Source: Chloroflexota bacterium
Lineage (GTDB): Bacteria > Chloroflexota > Anaerolineae > UBA4142
Assembly (NCBI GenBank): GCA_016215025.1
Contig: JACRMI010000009.1
Location: forward strand, 1 to 64,000
Reading direction: 5' to 3'
DNA length: 64,000 nucleotides
The notes under the pieces were generated by a model. It did no database searches, was not told the origin of the DNA, and saw only the letters and a list, made by a program, of their open reading frames with translations. The position numbers and the translations under genes were made by a program. This document shows, piece by piece, positions 8,730 through 17,173 of the stretch. Position 1 is the stretch's first letter. Every line of letters begins with the position of its first letter.

Positions 8730-9566
8730 ATGATGAATCTCTTGATGTTTGTTTTGCTTGCCGTTTTATTCGGCTATTGGCTCGCCAATTATTTTTGGGC
8801 ACGCCAACGGGCTGTACCGGATGTTCGCTTGATTGTGTACACCGTACTTGCCGTTGGTCTGTTTGCGCTTGTCGCGTTTGACGCAACGAGCAATCTTTAC
8901 TCCCCAGACGATGTCGAAATCACGCGCGCCCTGCAAGCATGGCGCTCTCCCTGGCTCGACAATTTCATGATTTTAATAGGATTGCCCGGCACGCCGCCGC
9001 AGACGTTGATTCTCAATGTGCTCTTTGTGCTGATCGTTTTGTTGTGTCGATTAAAACCCGAAGCACTCACGTTAGCTATTTTCGTCCCAACCTTTGGTAC
9101 GCTTGGGACTTGGCTTCGATGCGGCATCAATCGCCCACGCCCTAGCGATGACTTGGTGTTTCTCGTCGGCGAACTCAAAGACCGCAATTGCAGTTACCCC
9201 AGCGGTCACACGATCAACTTTACAGTCGTGTTGGGCTTTATGTTTTTTATCGGACTCACCCAGCTTGCACCTTCATGGCGTCGCAATCTGTTGCTGTCAC
9301 TCTATGCGCTCTACGCCATTTTGATGGAACTATCGCGCATTTATGTAGGCGATCATTGGGCTAGCGATGTGCTCGCTGGTTATTTGCTCGGCAGCGTTTT
9401 TCTGATCTGGATGATTCGGTTTTGCCAATGGGTTTCCTCGCGATTTTTTACTACCGCTCAACCTATGTCGAAGACTGCCGCAGAGATGCGGCTGCTTCTT
9501 TTTTGCATTTGCTCGATTCGAGAGTATAATTCCCTTCGCATCAGTGTGGATGCACTAGGTTCTTGA
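8730..9566 (+). CDS. PAP2-family membrane phosphatase
   Basis: A membrane protein of 278 residues with the three signature segments of the phosphatidic acid phosphatase type 2 family: an Arg-Pro-rich NRPRP (about residue 133), CSYPSGHT (about 154-161) and SRIYVGDHWASD (about 201-212). The last two contain the catalytic histidines. Members remove phosphate from lipid phosphates such as undecaprenyl pyrophosphate or phosphatidic acid at the membrane face. About six membrane segments are visible. The last 30 residues after the final membrane helix show no conservation I recognise, and their DNA contains a promoter for a downstream RNA (9503-9530). No strong ribosome binding site is visible; ATG at 8733 is equally possible. 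Confidence 0.88.
   Translation: MMNLLMFVLLAVLFGYWLANYFWARQRAVPDVRLIVYTVLAVGLFALVAFDATSNLYSPDDVEITRALQAWRSPWLDNFMILIGLPGTPPQTLILNVLFVLIVLLCRLKPEALTLAIFVPTFGTLGTWLRCGINRPRPSDDLVFLVGELKDRNCSYPSGHTINFTVVLGFMFFIGLTQLAPSWRRNLLLSLYALYAILMELSRIYVGDHWASDVLAGYLLGSVFLIWMIRFCQWVSSRFFTTAQPMSKTAAEMRLLLFCICSIREYNSLRISVDALGS
9503..9530 (+). promoter_or_regulatory. Promoter inside the 3' end of the PAP2 gene
   Basis: TTGCAT (9503-9508) and a perfect TATAAT (9525-9530) have a 16-base spacer. They lie within the last codons of the phosphatase gene and point to the structured RNA that follows. Confidence 0.6.
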
Positions 9567-9705
9567 TTGTTTCGCGCAATTAATGCTAGTCCATGGTGAG
9601 ACCGAAATGCCCAGTGTAGGGGAAGGAACAATCGAAAATAATACGGCAATGGCTTGCACCTGCTCAGCGACGTATCTTGGCGCGCGTCGTCAGCAGGTGT
9701 TTTTT
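9537..9705 (+). ncRNA. Unidentified small structured RNA
   Basis: About 170 bases lie between a good promoter and a strong terminator, with no open reading frame of note. The 5' part folds as ACTAG, a small internal loop, then TTGATTG/CAATTAA, closed again by CTAGT. A GATTGTT near 9562 could pair instead with AACAATC near 9626, so alternative structures are possible. It ends well before the next gene, and repeats fill the gap, so it looks like a free small RNA rather than a leader. I could not match it to 6S RNA, SRP RNA or a known riboswitch. Confidence 0.45.
9656..9705 (+). terminator. Strong terminator
   Basis: CACCTGCT followed by CAGCGACG pairs with CGTCG and AGCAGGTG, ending in a run of six T (9700-9705). 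It ends the small RNA and probably any read-through from the PAP2 gene. Confidence 0.85.
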
Positions 9706-9721
9706 ATTCACTCACGACGCA

Positions 9722-9871
9722 CGCTGTCATTCTGAGCGAAGCGAAGAATCTCGTAACCCAGCGCAGCGATACCCTTCGCGGAGTTGACACTGAGCGAAGC
9801 GAAGAGTCTCTCCTTCAGCGCGGGAGATGTTGCGGACGAAGTGCGTCCGACGCTGCGCTCACGCTTTGCGT
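9722..9871. repeat. Dispersed repeat family A, degenerate tandem copies
   Basis: Contains the family core CTGAGCGAAGCGAAG twice (near 9732 and 9793), each after GTCAT- or GACA-type ends, plus a reversed GACGCTGCGCTCACGC half. It fills most of the gap between the small RNA and the FAD oxidase gene. Nothing else was seen here apart from weak palindromes near 9890-9920. Confidence 0.75.
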
Positions 9872-9981
9872 GACAAGTTTCTTTCCCTAAACATGCCCTC
9901 GCGGGCATGACATTCTCAGGGTGTCAAATTCGTGAGCGAAAGGTAAGGTATTCAATCGCGAATGACTAGGCGAGGCGCGAC

Positions 9982-11373
9982 ATGAACTATGAGAATCTAA
10001 CATCGGCGGACTTGGATTTTCTAATCTCGGTCGTCGGCAAAGAATACGTTTCAACCAGAGATGCTGATTTGGACCAGCACTCGAAAGACGAGTCTTTCCA
10101 TCAAGCCGTGCGTCCATCCGTCGTCGTCTGGACACAGTCCGCTGCCGAGATTAGCGCAGTCTTGAAATATGCGAACGATCATCATATTCCTGTGACTCCC
10201 TGGGGAGCTGGCACAAGTCTCGAAGGAAATCCGATTCCGATTTTTGGCGGAATCGTGTTGGATACATCGCGCATGGACAAGGTCATTCAACTTCGCGCGG
10301 ATGATTTCCAGATCGATGTTCAACCGGGGCTGAGATACAAAGAAATGAACGCGACACTCGCGAAGCAAGGATTGTTCTTTCCGCCCGACCCCGGAGCGAA
10401 TGCCAGCATTGGCGGCATGATCGCAAATAACGCAGCGGGCACTCGCACGTTGCGATATGGTACGACGAAAGACAATGTCCTACGCTTGGAAGTTGTTCTG
10501 CCTTCGGGTGAAATTATCCGTACGGGGACACGTGCCAAGAAAACTTCGTCGGGCTTTGATCTCGTCCATCTCTTCATCGGTTCAGAAGGCACGCTCGGCA
10601 TCATCACCGAAGCGACACTGCGCTTGTCGCCATTGCCAGAAAAATTTAGCGCAGCGATTACATCGTTCTCAACAACTGAGGCAGCGACACAAGTCGTAAC
10701 GAACATTATCGGGAGTGGGATTGTTCCCGCCGCGTTAGAATTTTTGGACACCGCAACTGTGCGCGCCATCAGTGCAACCGGCGAGTTTGCGCTCGGCGAG
10801 AATCCAACTCTGCTCATGGAATTTCATAGCGCAACCGATGTTGCATTGAAAGAGGAGTTGAACCAAGTCGAAATAATGTGCAGAGATGGCGGATGTCTCA
10901 ATTTCGAAGCGGGACTCGGTCGAGATGAACGTGATCGATTGTGGCGTGCGCGTCATCGTGCTTACGATATTTTGGTGCGCAGCCGACCGGGCGTTGCGTA
11001 TCTGATCGTCGATGTGGCGGTGCCGATTTCGGAATACTCGCGCTTGGTCAGCGCAGCGCAAGCGGCGTTAGCAGAACAAGGTTTGCAAGGTTATTTGGTT
11101 GGACATGCAGGCGATGGGAATTTGCATCCATTGGTTCCGTACACGCCCGGCGACACGGCGAGCTACACCACGGCATGGGCAGCCGACGAAAAAATCGTCG
11201 AGGCGGCTATTGCAATGGGCGGTACAGCGACCGGCGAACACGGCGTTGGAATTGGCAAACGTCGCTTTATGCCGCTTGAACATGGCGCAAGTTTGAATGC
11301 GATGCGCGCCATCAAAGCCACCTTCGACCCAAACGGCATCCTCAATCCAGGAAAAATTTTTGAGTCGGATTAA
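9982..11373 (+). CDS. glcD: FAD-linked 2-hydroxy-acid oxidase (GlcD / D-lactate dehydrogenase type)
   Basis: A protein of 463 residues with an FAD-binding type 4 domain (PP-loop PWGAGTSLEGN near 72-82, then SIGGMIANNAAGTRTLRYG) and the C-terminal FAD oxidase domain with GHAGDGNLHP (about 374) and GEHGVGIGKR (about 418). This is the architecture of glycolate oxidase GlcD and D-lactate dehydrogenases, which oxidise 2-hydroxy acids to 2-oxo acids. No GlcE or GlcF gene follows directly. A Liv-type importer and a LutB-LutC fusion downstream on the same strand could supply substrate uptake and the iron-sulfur partner. A purine-rich AGGCGAGG precedes the ATG. Lactate and glycolate cannot be distinguished by sequence. 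Confidence 0.88.
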   Translation: MNYENLTSADLDFLISVVGKEYVSTRDADLDQHSKDESFHQAVRPSVVVWTQSAAEISAVLKYANDHHIPVTPWGAGTSLEGNPIPIFGGIVLDTSRMDKVIQLRADDFQIDVQPGLRYKEMNATLAKQGLFFPPDPGANASIGGMIANNAAGTRTLRYGTTKDNVLRLEVVLPSGEIIRTGTRAKKTSSGFDLVHLFIGSEGTLGIITEATLRLSPLPEKFSAAITSFSTTEAATQVVTNIIGSGIVPAALEFLDTATVRAISATGEFALGENPTLLMEFHSATDVALKEELNQVEIMCRDGGCLNFEAGLGRDERDRLWRARHRAYDILVRSRPGVAYLIVDVAVPISEYSRLVSAAQAALAEQGLQGYLVGHAGDGNLHPLVPYTPGDTASYTTAWAADEKIVEAAIAMGGTATGEHGVGIGKRRFMPLEHGASLNAMRAIKATFDPNGILNPGKIFESD

Positions 11374-11380
11374 AGCCAAG

Positions 11381-11490
11381 TGTCATTCTGAGCGAAGCGA
11401 AGAATCTCATTTTCCGAATAATGAGATTCTTCGTCGCTCCAATGAATTCATTTTACAAAGCCATTCTTGACGTGGCTCCTCAGAATGACA
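11381..11490. repeat. Dispersed repeat family A, complete copy with terminal inverted repeats
   Basis: The element is 110 bases long, bounded by perfect 12-base inverted repeats, TGTCATTCTGAG and CTCAGAATGACA. The first half holds CGAAGCGAAGAATCTCATT and the second AATGAGATTCTTCGTCGCTC, so the whole can fold on itself. Together with the copy at 17057-17173 it defines the full-length form. It looks like a non-autonomous MITE-like or REP-type unit. No coding potential. Confidence 0.85.
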
Positions 11491-11541
11491 CTACCAGCCG
11501 CATAATGAACCGATAAACACGCAACCTGACCCTGTTGGTTC

Positions 11542-11571
11542 TTGATTTGTTCATGTAGCTCAAGATACAAT
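11542..11571 (+). promoter_or_regulatory. Possible promoter for the 11625 gene and binding-protein operon
   Basis: TTGATT (11542-11547) and TACAAT (11566-11571) with an 18-base spacer lie just downstream of the family A repeat and 54 bases before the next ATG. The match is moderate. Confidence 0.45.
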
Positions 11572-11624
11572 CGAACTGCGGGGATGCTTTGCACTTTTGA
11601 AATCCTTAGTCGAATTGAACGCTT

Positions 11625-12065
11625 ATGCCTGACAACAACCTCTTCCTCACCGACCAACATCCTTTATCGCGACGATCCGCAGTCTTGGAAGACGACGGCA
11701 CATCGGCTTGGCTCTACCTGACTCAACCCAATCTGCAAATGCCCATCGCCGATGTTTGGGTCTATAATCGGATTCCCGCCCCATCGATGAAAATAATTCC
11801 GTCGTATCGTGACGGTCCGCCGCCGGCTCCAGTCGGTTATGCGCACAATACGGCATTATGCCGGGATCCAGGCACGCATGAATGGTCTTTTATTTGGTCA
11901 GCCGATGGCGAGTCGGTTGCCATCGCCAAAGATGGTCTTCCGGTTGCTTGTATTATTTCTGCCCAAAAATCCGGACATAGTCGCGAATTACTCAAGGATG
12001 GTCCTTGGGGAATGACTTGGTCAGAAGAATTGTTTCGGCACACGTTTCGAATCATGTCGAAATGA
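11625..12065 (+). CDS. Unrecognised protein of 146 residues
   Basis: I do not recognise this protein. It is soluble, with no signal peptide or membrane segment. It is rich in Trp and Pro, with segments such as EDDGTSAWLYLTQP, IADVWVYNRIPAP and DGPPPAPVGYAHN that look like a compact beta-rich fold. The C-terminal part, EWSFIWSADGESVAI, looks like a strand pair. It sits between the FAD oxidase and the Liv-type binding protein on the same strand, with about 100 bases to the latter. A role in that uptake locus is possible but unsupported. The length and composition also fit small cytoplasmic immunity-type or housekeeping proteins. Confidence 0.6.
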   Translation: MPDNNLFLTDQHPLSRRSAVLEDDGTSAWLYLTQPNLQMPIADVWVYNRIPAPSMKIIPSYRDGPPPAPVGYAHNTALCRDPGTHEWSFIWSADGESVAIAKDGLPVACIISAQKSGHSRELLKDGPWGMTWSEELFRHTFRIMSK

Positions 12066-12166
12066 GGGAGGTGACTGCTGGCGTCTTTTTTCAAAACACA
12101 AATGGATTCGGCATCCATCATCATTCCCATTTAATTGGGACAATTCCGAAGGAGGAAAGAAGCACC

Positions 12167-13489
12167 ATGAACAGAAAATTATTTGCCTTAATCGCACTCG
12201 CAATCGTTGTGTTGGCGATGCTCGCCGCTTGCGCCTCGCCGACGGTTGCACCCACCGCTGCACCCCAACCCACGAGCGCACCCGCGTCGTCCGCATCGTC
12301 TGTATCGTCGTCGGCTGCGCCATCTTCGTCCGCCCCATCCGCAGCAAAGTTTGATCGCAACATCAAAATCGGCATCGTCGATACGTACAGCGGACCGCCG
12401 GCCGCGTACGGCAACGACGCCTTGAACGGATTCAAACTCGCGATCAACGAAATCAACAAAGACGGCGTGGGCGGCGTCAAGATCGAATTTGTCACGCGCG
12501 ATGACAAGTATGCGCCCGATGTCGCGCTCAGCATGGCGAAAGAACTCGTGCTCCAAGAAAAAGTCGATGTGCTCGTCGGCACCGTCAACAGCGCAGCCGC
12601 CTTGGCAATCTCGGCGTATGCCAAGGAACAAAAAATTCCGTACATCGTTTGGATTGCAAAGAGTGAAAACGTCACTGGCGCGCAAGGACATCGCTATGTG
12701 TTCATGACGAGCGAGAATACCGCAATGGCGGGTAAAGCGGGTGCGCAAGGTCTCGCCAAGAAACCGTACGTAAAGTATTGGATCGCGGGTGAAGATTACG
12801 AGTACGGTCACGCCCTCGCCGATTCAACTTGGAAAAATCTCCAAGCTCTCAAACCTGGCGTGCAACTCGTCAATCAAACATGGTGGAAGACCGGTGAACC
12901 CGATCTCGTTCCGTACATGACGCAAATTGCCGCCGCGAAACCGGACGCGGTCATCTTTGCGACCGGCGGTGGTGGCATGACGAACGCCATCAAGACCGCC
13001 AAATCGACCGGCTTGCTCGACAAGGTTCCTGCATGGTTCCACACCGGCACCGATTTCACCGTCCTCAAGCCGCTCGGCGCTGACGCACCCGAAGGACTCT
13101 TGGGAACGATGGATTATCATTTCTACTATCCCGATACTCCAGCGAACAAGGCGTTCGTCGCCGCGTTCAACGAAGCGTACAAAACGCCGCCTGGCTTCCC
13201 AGCCTTCCATGCGTACGTCACCGCGAATCTCATCGCCAATGCGTACAAAAAAGCTGGGGCGCTCGATAAAGAAAAATTCATCGACGCGATCGAAGGGTTG
13301 GTCGTACCCTCACCCGCAGGCGATGTAGAAATGCGCAAGTGCGATCACCAAGCCGTACTGCCGATGTTCTTCGGCGTAACGAAGAAGACTTCTGCGTACG
13401 ATTTCCCGATCTCGACCGACATTGTCGCGGTCGCGGGCAAAGACGTGATGCCGTCCTGCGACGATATTACGAAGCTGCGCGCCAAATAA
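12167..13489 (+). CDS. LivK/Leu-Ile-Val-type ABC substrate-binding lipoprotein
   Basis: A protein of 440 residues with a signal peptide and lipobox MLAAC (Cys22), a long Ala/Ser/Pro linker (about 23-60), and a type I periplasmic-binding fold starting IKIGIVDTYSGPPAAYGND. The start at 12167 is fixed by GGAGGAAAG eight bases upstream and by the signal peptide; the frame is open further upstream but that part is not needed. It heads a Liv-type cassette of two permeases and two ATPases. Family members bind branched-chain amino acids, but also amides, urea and small organic acids. The flanking 2-hydroxy-acid oxidase and LutB-LutC genes make a hydroxy or oxo acid a reasonable candidate ligand. Confidence 0.9.
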   Translation: MNRKLFALIALAIVVLAMLAACASPTVAPTAAPQPTSAPASSASSVSSSAAPSSSAPSAAKFDRNIKIGIVDTYSGPPAAYGNDALNGFKLAINEINKDGVGGVKIEFVTRDDKYAPDVALSMAKELVLQEKVDVLVGTVNSAAALAISAYAKEQKIPYIVWIAKSENVTGAQGHRYVFMTSENTAMAGKAGAQGLAKKPYVKYWIAGEDYEYGHALADSTWKNLQALKPGVQLVNQTWWKTGEPDLVPYMTQIAAAKPDAVIFATGGGGMTNAIKTAKSTGLLDKVPAWFHTGTDFTVLKPLGADAPEGLLGTMDYHFYYPDTPANKAFVAAFNEAYKTPPGFPAFHAYVTANLIANAYKKAGALDKEKFIDAIEGLVVPSPAGDVEMRKCDHQAVLPMFFGVTKKTSAYDFPISTDIVAVAGKDVMPSCDDITKLRAK

Positions 13490-13509
13490 TCTAAACGGGC
13501 TACGCCCCC

Positions 13510-13576
13510 TGTCACTCTGAGCGAAGCGAAGGGTCTCTTTCTCTGCATCGAGGTGCTTCGCTCCGCTCAGCATGAC
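13510..13576. repeat. Dispersed repeat family A, short copy
   Basis: TGTCACTCTGAGCGAAGCGAAG at the left is matched by CTTCGCTCCGCTCAGCATGAC at the right, giving a hairpin of about 67 bases. It lies between the binding-protein and permease genes and may act as an intercistronic stem-loop. The ATG at 13572 inside it should not be taken as the permease start. Confidence 0.8.
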
Positions 13577-13628
13577 GTTTTGTTTGGCATACTTGGTCTA
13601 TTTTCAAAACAATTTTAGGATTTCATCC

Positions 13629-14525
13629 GTGGATTTTTTGCAATCGTTGACGTTTGACGCTCTAGCCAGTCAATTGCTGGTAGGTCTCAGCCGCGCCATG
13701 ATTTTGTTTATTGTTTCGGCTGGACTATCATTTGTGCTTGGCGTGCTGCGCGTGCCGAATGTGGCGCACGGCTCGCTCTACATGATCGGCGCATTCGCCG
13801 CGTTCTCTATCGCACAAGTATTCGGCAAAAACCCAGCCGGTTTCTGGATCGCGCTGATCGTTGCGCCGTTGGTCGTCGCGCTCGTCGGTCTGATTTTCGA
13901 GCGCGTGCTATTATCGCACTTGTATCAACGCGAACATCTCATTCTGATTTTGTTCACGTTCGCGACGATGTTGATCCTCAACGATTTGGTCAAGATCGTT
14001 TGGGGTACGGATTATCGCTCGCTCGCCCCTCCCGAAATTTTAAAAGGCGCAGCGAACGTCTTTCAGATTTCCGTTCCGCGCTATAGTCTCTTTCTGCTTC
14101 TGCTCGGACCGATTGTCGCCGTGGGCATGTGGCTGTTCGTGACCAAAACCAAGATCGGCAAAATTTCTCGCGCCGCTGCCGTAGACCGCGAGATGGTTGG
14201 CGTGTTGGGCATCAACGTAAGCTGGGTCTTTGCTGCTGCATTCGTCGTCGGGTGCTATCTCGCCGGATTGGGTGGCGCACTCATTGCGCCGACCACCGCC
14301 GTCACGCTGGGCATGGATCGCACGGTCATCATCGAAGCGTTCCTGATCGTTACGATTGGCGGGCTGGGCAATATTTGGGGCGCGTTGATCGGTTCTCTAA
14401 TATTTGGTATTACACAGTCGATAGGTTTGCTCGTCGTCCCGCAATTTTCGGTTGTGTTTCCGTATGCAGCCGTCGTGATCGTGTTGCTCTTGCGACCGCG
14501 CGGATTGCTAAAGTCGGTTTGGTAA
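13629..14525 (+). CDS. LivH-type ABC permease
   Basis: A protein of 298 residues with about eight membrane segments. It carries the LivH-type early segment SFVLGVLRVPNVAHGSLYM and the late VTIGGLGNIWGALIGSL, the loop that meets the ATPase. The chosen start is GTG at 13629, preceded by AGGA at a good distance and giving a normal N-terminus. An ATG 57 bases upstream lies inside a family A repeat and would add an unlikely tail. It pairs with the LivM-type permease at 14653. Confidence 0.88.
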   Translation: MDFLQSLTFDALASQLLVGLSRAMILFIVSAGLSFVLGVLRVPNVAHGSLYMIGAFAAFSIAQVFGKNPAGFWIALIVAPLVVALVGLIFERVLLSHLYQREHLILILFTFATMLILNDLVKIVWGTDYRSLAPPEILKGAANVFQISVPRYSLFLLLLGPIVAVGMWLFVTKTKIGKISRAAAVDREMVGVLGINVSWVFAAAFVVGCYLAGLGGALIAPTTAVTLGMDRTVIIEAFLIVTIGGLGNIWGALIGSLIFGITQSIGLLVVPQFSVVFPYAAVVIVLLLRPRGLLKSVW

Positions 14526-14534
14526 CATTGCTAC

Positions 14535-14628
14535 TGTCATGCTGAGCGCAGCGAAGCATCTCCCTGCTCTGAATTGCGAGACCCCCCGCGGAGTTTACAC
14601 TGAGCGCAGCGAACGTGCTCAGGATGAC
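14535..14628. repeat. Dispersed repeat family A, variant copy
   Basis: TGTCATGCTGAGCGCAGCGAAG at the left and GCTCAGGATGAC at the right bound 94 bases, with an internal second CTGAGCGCAGCGAA core. It separates the two permease genes. The GCGCAGCGAA core differs from the GCGAAGCGAA of most copies. Confidence 0.75.
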
Positions 14629-14652
14629 GAATAGAAATCTCAAGGACACTGG

Positions 14653-15609
14653 ATGTTCAACGGAATCATAGATACGCGCTGGCGATTTACACTCGCGCTG
14701 ATTGGCATCGCACTAATCGTGCTGCCACTCGTTACGCCAGAATTTTACATTTATATTCTCGCGCTAATTTTGGTGACGGCACTCCTCGCGCTGAGTCTCA
14801 ATTTCGTGTTGGGCTTTGGCGGCATTTATCAATTTCATCACGGCGTTTTTTACGGCGTCGGCGCGTACGCGGTGGCGCTGATGATTACGAAAGCGAGTGT
14901 GCCTTGGTGGCTCGCATTTATTCTGGCGCCATTCGTGTCCGCGCTAATCGGCTTGGTGATCGGCTGGTTCTGCATTCGGCTGACGAAATTGTATTTCGGC
15001 ATGTTGCAGATTTCGCTTGGCTCGCTGATTTGGATCATCGTGTATCGATGGTACGCATTCACCGGCGGCGACAATGGCATTCATTCGATTCCGATGCCAT
15101 CGTTTCTAACCACCACGAATGCCGCATATTATTTTATCGTCGGCGTGGTTGCGATCGCGCTGGCGGTGATGTACTTGCTGATCAAATCGCCGTTCGGCGC
15201 GACGCTCCAAGCGATTCGCGACAATCCACAACGCTGCGAATCAGTCGGCGTCAACGTAAATCACCATCAACTTATCGCCATCGTGATCGCGTCGTTTTTT
15301 GCTGGAATTGCCGGCGCACTCTTTGTCGCGCTCGAACGTTCCGTTTTTCCCGATATGTTGTTCTGGGCGTTCTCGCTCGAATTGTTCGTCATGTGTTTGC
15401 TCGGCGGCTGGTTCACGTTCGCGGGACCGATTCTTGGCGCGGCAATCATCGTCGCGTTGCGGACCTTCACCAGCAAGTACACCGACTATTGGACGCTCAT
15501 CCTCGGCGTCATTTTGATTCTGCTGATCTTCTTTCTACCCGAAGGCGTGATGGGATTCTTGCTCGGAAAATTCAAACCCCAGACAGCCGAAGTGGGGAGC
15601 AATCGATAA
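14653..15609 (+). CDS. LivM-type ABC permease
   Basis: A membrane protein of 318 residues with about nine hydrophobic segments. It shows the LivM hallmark LSLNFVLGFGGIYQFHHGVFYGVGAY near residues 45-70 and the ATPase-contact loop AIRDNPQRCESVGVNV near 190-205. AAGGA precedes the ATG. The stop is directly followed by the start of the LivG-type gene, so the two are translationally linked. It forms the translocation pore with the LivH-type protein. Confidence 0.9.
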   Translation: MFNGIIDTRWRFTLALIGIALIVLPLVTPEFYIYILALILVTALLALSLNFVLGFGGIYQFHHGVFYGVGAYAVALMITKASVPWWLAFILAPFVSALIGLVIGWFCIRLTKLYFGMLQISLGSLIWIIVYRWYAFTGGDNGIHSIPMPSFLTTTNAAYYFIVGVVAIALAVMYLLIKSPFGATLQAIRDNPQRCESVGVNVNHHQLIAIVIASFFAGIAGALFVALERSVFPDMLFWAFSLELFVMCLLGGWFTFAGPILGAAIIVALRTFTSKYTDYWTLILGVILILLIFFLPEGVMGFLLGKFKPQTAEVGSNR

Positions 15610-16356
15610 ATGCTTCAAGTTCAAGGGGTCACCAAATCGTTCGACGATTTTATGGCGGTGAGTCATGCCAACCTTAGCGTACCGAACGGCGCACTCGTCG
15701 CCGTGATTGGACCGAATGGCGCGGGCAAGACGACGCTGTTCAATCTCATTACTGGACAGCACAAACCCGATAATGGCAAGATCGTTTTTTGTGGGCAAGA
15801 GATCGGCGGACTGCCCGCCTATGAAATTTGCCGGCGTGGGATCGGGCGCGCGTTTCAGATCGCCAATATTTTCCATCGGCTGACCGTTTTCGAGAATGTC
15901 CAAGTTGCAGTTTTGGCGCAGCAAAAAAAGAGCACGAATCTATTTCATCCCGCCTCCAGTCTGGTCGTTCACGAAACGAATGCGATTCTCGAACACACCG
16001 GTCTAGCGAAAAAATCGAATCGGCTGGCGGGGATGTTGTCGCATGGCGATCAACGTATTCTCGAAATAGCGATTGCGCTTGGTACGCAACCCAAGCTGTT
16101 GATCCTCGACGAACCGACGGCTGGTATGTCGCCCGAAGAAACGAGCGCGACGATGCAACTCGTCGGTCGGCTCGCTCACCACCAGGGCATTACGATTTTG
16201 TTTTGCGAACACGATATGGATATTGTCTTTTCAGTCGCGCAAAGCATCATGGTGATGCGGCATGGCGAGACGATCATTCAAGGAACGCCCGACGCAGTGC
16301 GGCAAAATCGCGAGGTGCAAGAAGCGTACTTGGGGAGTGACCATGCTGCAAGTTGA
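15610..16356 (+). CDS. LivG-type ABC ATPase
   Basis: A protein of 248 residues with Walker A GPNGAGKTT (about 33-41), signature LSHGDQRILEIA in place of the usual LSGGQ, and Walker B LLILDEPTAGMSPEE. The degenerate signature is normal for LivG proteins. It energises the importer together with the LivF-type subunit. Its last 14 bases overlap the next gene. Confidence 0.92.
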   Translation: MLQVQGVTKSFDDFMAVSHANLSVPNGALVAVIGPNGAGKTTLFNLITGQHKPDNGKIVFCGQEIGGLPAYEICRRGIGRAFQIANIFHRLTVFENVQVAVLAQQKKSTNLFHPASSLVVHETNAILEHTGLAKKSNRLAGMLSHGDQRILEIAIALGTQPKLLILDEPTAGMSPEETSATMQLVGRLAHHQGITILFCEHDMDIVFSVAQSIMVMRHGETIIQGTPDAVRQNREVQEAYLGSDHAAS

Positions 16357-17041
16357 TCGCATCCACACGTACTATGGCTTGAGTCATATCCTCTTCGACG
16401 TGAGTCTTGAGGTCAAAAAAGGCGAAATCGTCGCGCTGCTTGGACGAAATGGCGCGGGCAAGACGACGACGATGAAAAGCATCATCGGTCTGTTGCATCC
16501 CAAGCAAGGATCGATTCGATTCAAAGGCGAAGAAATCACAGGCAAAGAGTCGTTTTTGTTAGCGCGCAAAGGCTTGGGCTATGTTCCCGATGATCGAAAA
16601 ATTTTTGCCGATTTGTCGGTTGGCGAGAATCTGGAAATCGCCGAACGCAAATCGAAAAATAATTCGGGCTGGGATCGCGCCAAGGTGTACGAACTTTTTC
16701 CAACGCTTAAAGAGATCGAATCACGCCGCGGCGGTTATTTGAGCGGAGGCGAGCAGCGCCTGCTGGCGATTGCGCGCGCGCTCATGGGCAATCCCGATTT
16801 TTTATTGCTCGACGAGCCGATGGAAGGACTCGCGCCGTTGATCGTGCGCCTCATCGAAGAGCAAATCCTCAAGCTGCGTGAAACCGGCTTGACGGTGCTG
16901 CTCACGGAGCAAAATGTCGCGTCGGCGCTGCGCCTCATCGATCGCTGCTACATTATCGACGACGGACACATTCGGTTTCAAGGGACCGTGCAAGAGTTAA
17001 AAGATAATGAAGAAGTACGGAAAAAATACTTGCTTGTCTAA
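16343..17041 (+). CDS. LivF-type ABC ATPase
   Basis: A protein of 232 residues, the usual LivF length. It has Walker A GRNGAGKTT, signature LSGGEQRLLAIARAL, Walker B LLLDEPMEGLAP and the switch region LLTEQNVASA. The ATG at 16343 gives the standard start MLQVDRIHTYYG and overlaps livG by 14 bases. The frame extends 27 codons upstream without a ribosome binding site and is not used. It closes the five-gene importer cassette. Confidence 0.92.
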   Translation: MLQVDRIHTYYGLSHILFDVSLEVKKGEIVALLGRNGAGKTTTMKSIIGLLHPKQGSIRFKGEEITGKESFLLARKGLGYVPDDRKIFADLSVGENLEIAERKSKNNSGWDRAKVYELFPTLKEIESRRGGYLSGGEQRLLAIARALMGNPDFLLLDEPMEGLAPLIVRLIEEQILKLRETGLTVLLTEQNVASALRLIDRCYIIDDGHIRFQGTVQELKDNEEVRKKYLLV

Positions 17042-17056
17042 AGTATCTACCCAAGA

Positions 17057-17173
17057 TGTCATTCTGAGCGAAGCGAACGCGACGCGTCTCGCATTTCGGG
17101 ATGGTAAGATTCTTCGTCGCTCTTTTGAATTCAAGGCACAAGAATCTATAACGAATCGCTCCTCAGAATGACA
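17057..17173. repeat. Dispersed repeat family A, complete copy overlapping a start codon
   Basis: The element is 117 bases, bounded by TGTCATTCTGAG and CTCAGAATGACA, with the internal GATTCTTCGTCGCTC half also present at 11381. The right end provides the ATG of the LutB-LutC gene at 17168, so insertion or retention of this unit has shaped that gene's initiation region. Confidence 0.85.

Noticed and set aside
9590-9640. Resemblance to the 3' half of a TPP riboswitch (AATGCCCAGTGTAGGGGAAGG)
   Set aside because: The CTGAGA and GAACCTGATC elements are not present in the right order, and no thiamine gene follows.
16262-16342. N-terminal extension of the LivF-type gene
   Set aside because: It overlaps livG in another frame, has no homology to LivF starts and no ribosome binding site; ATG at 16343 fits the family.
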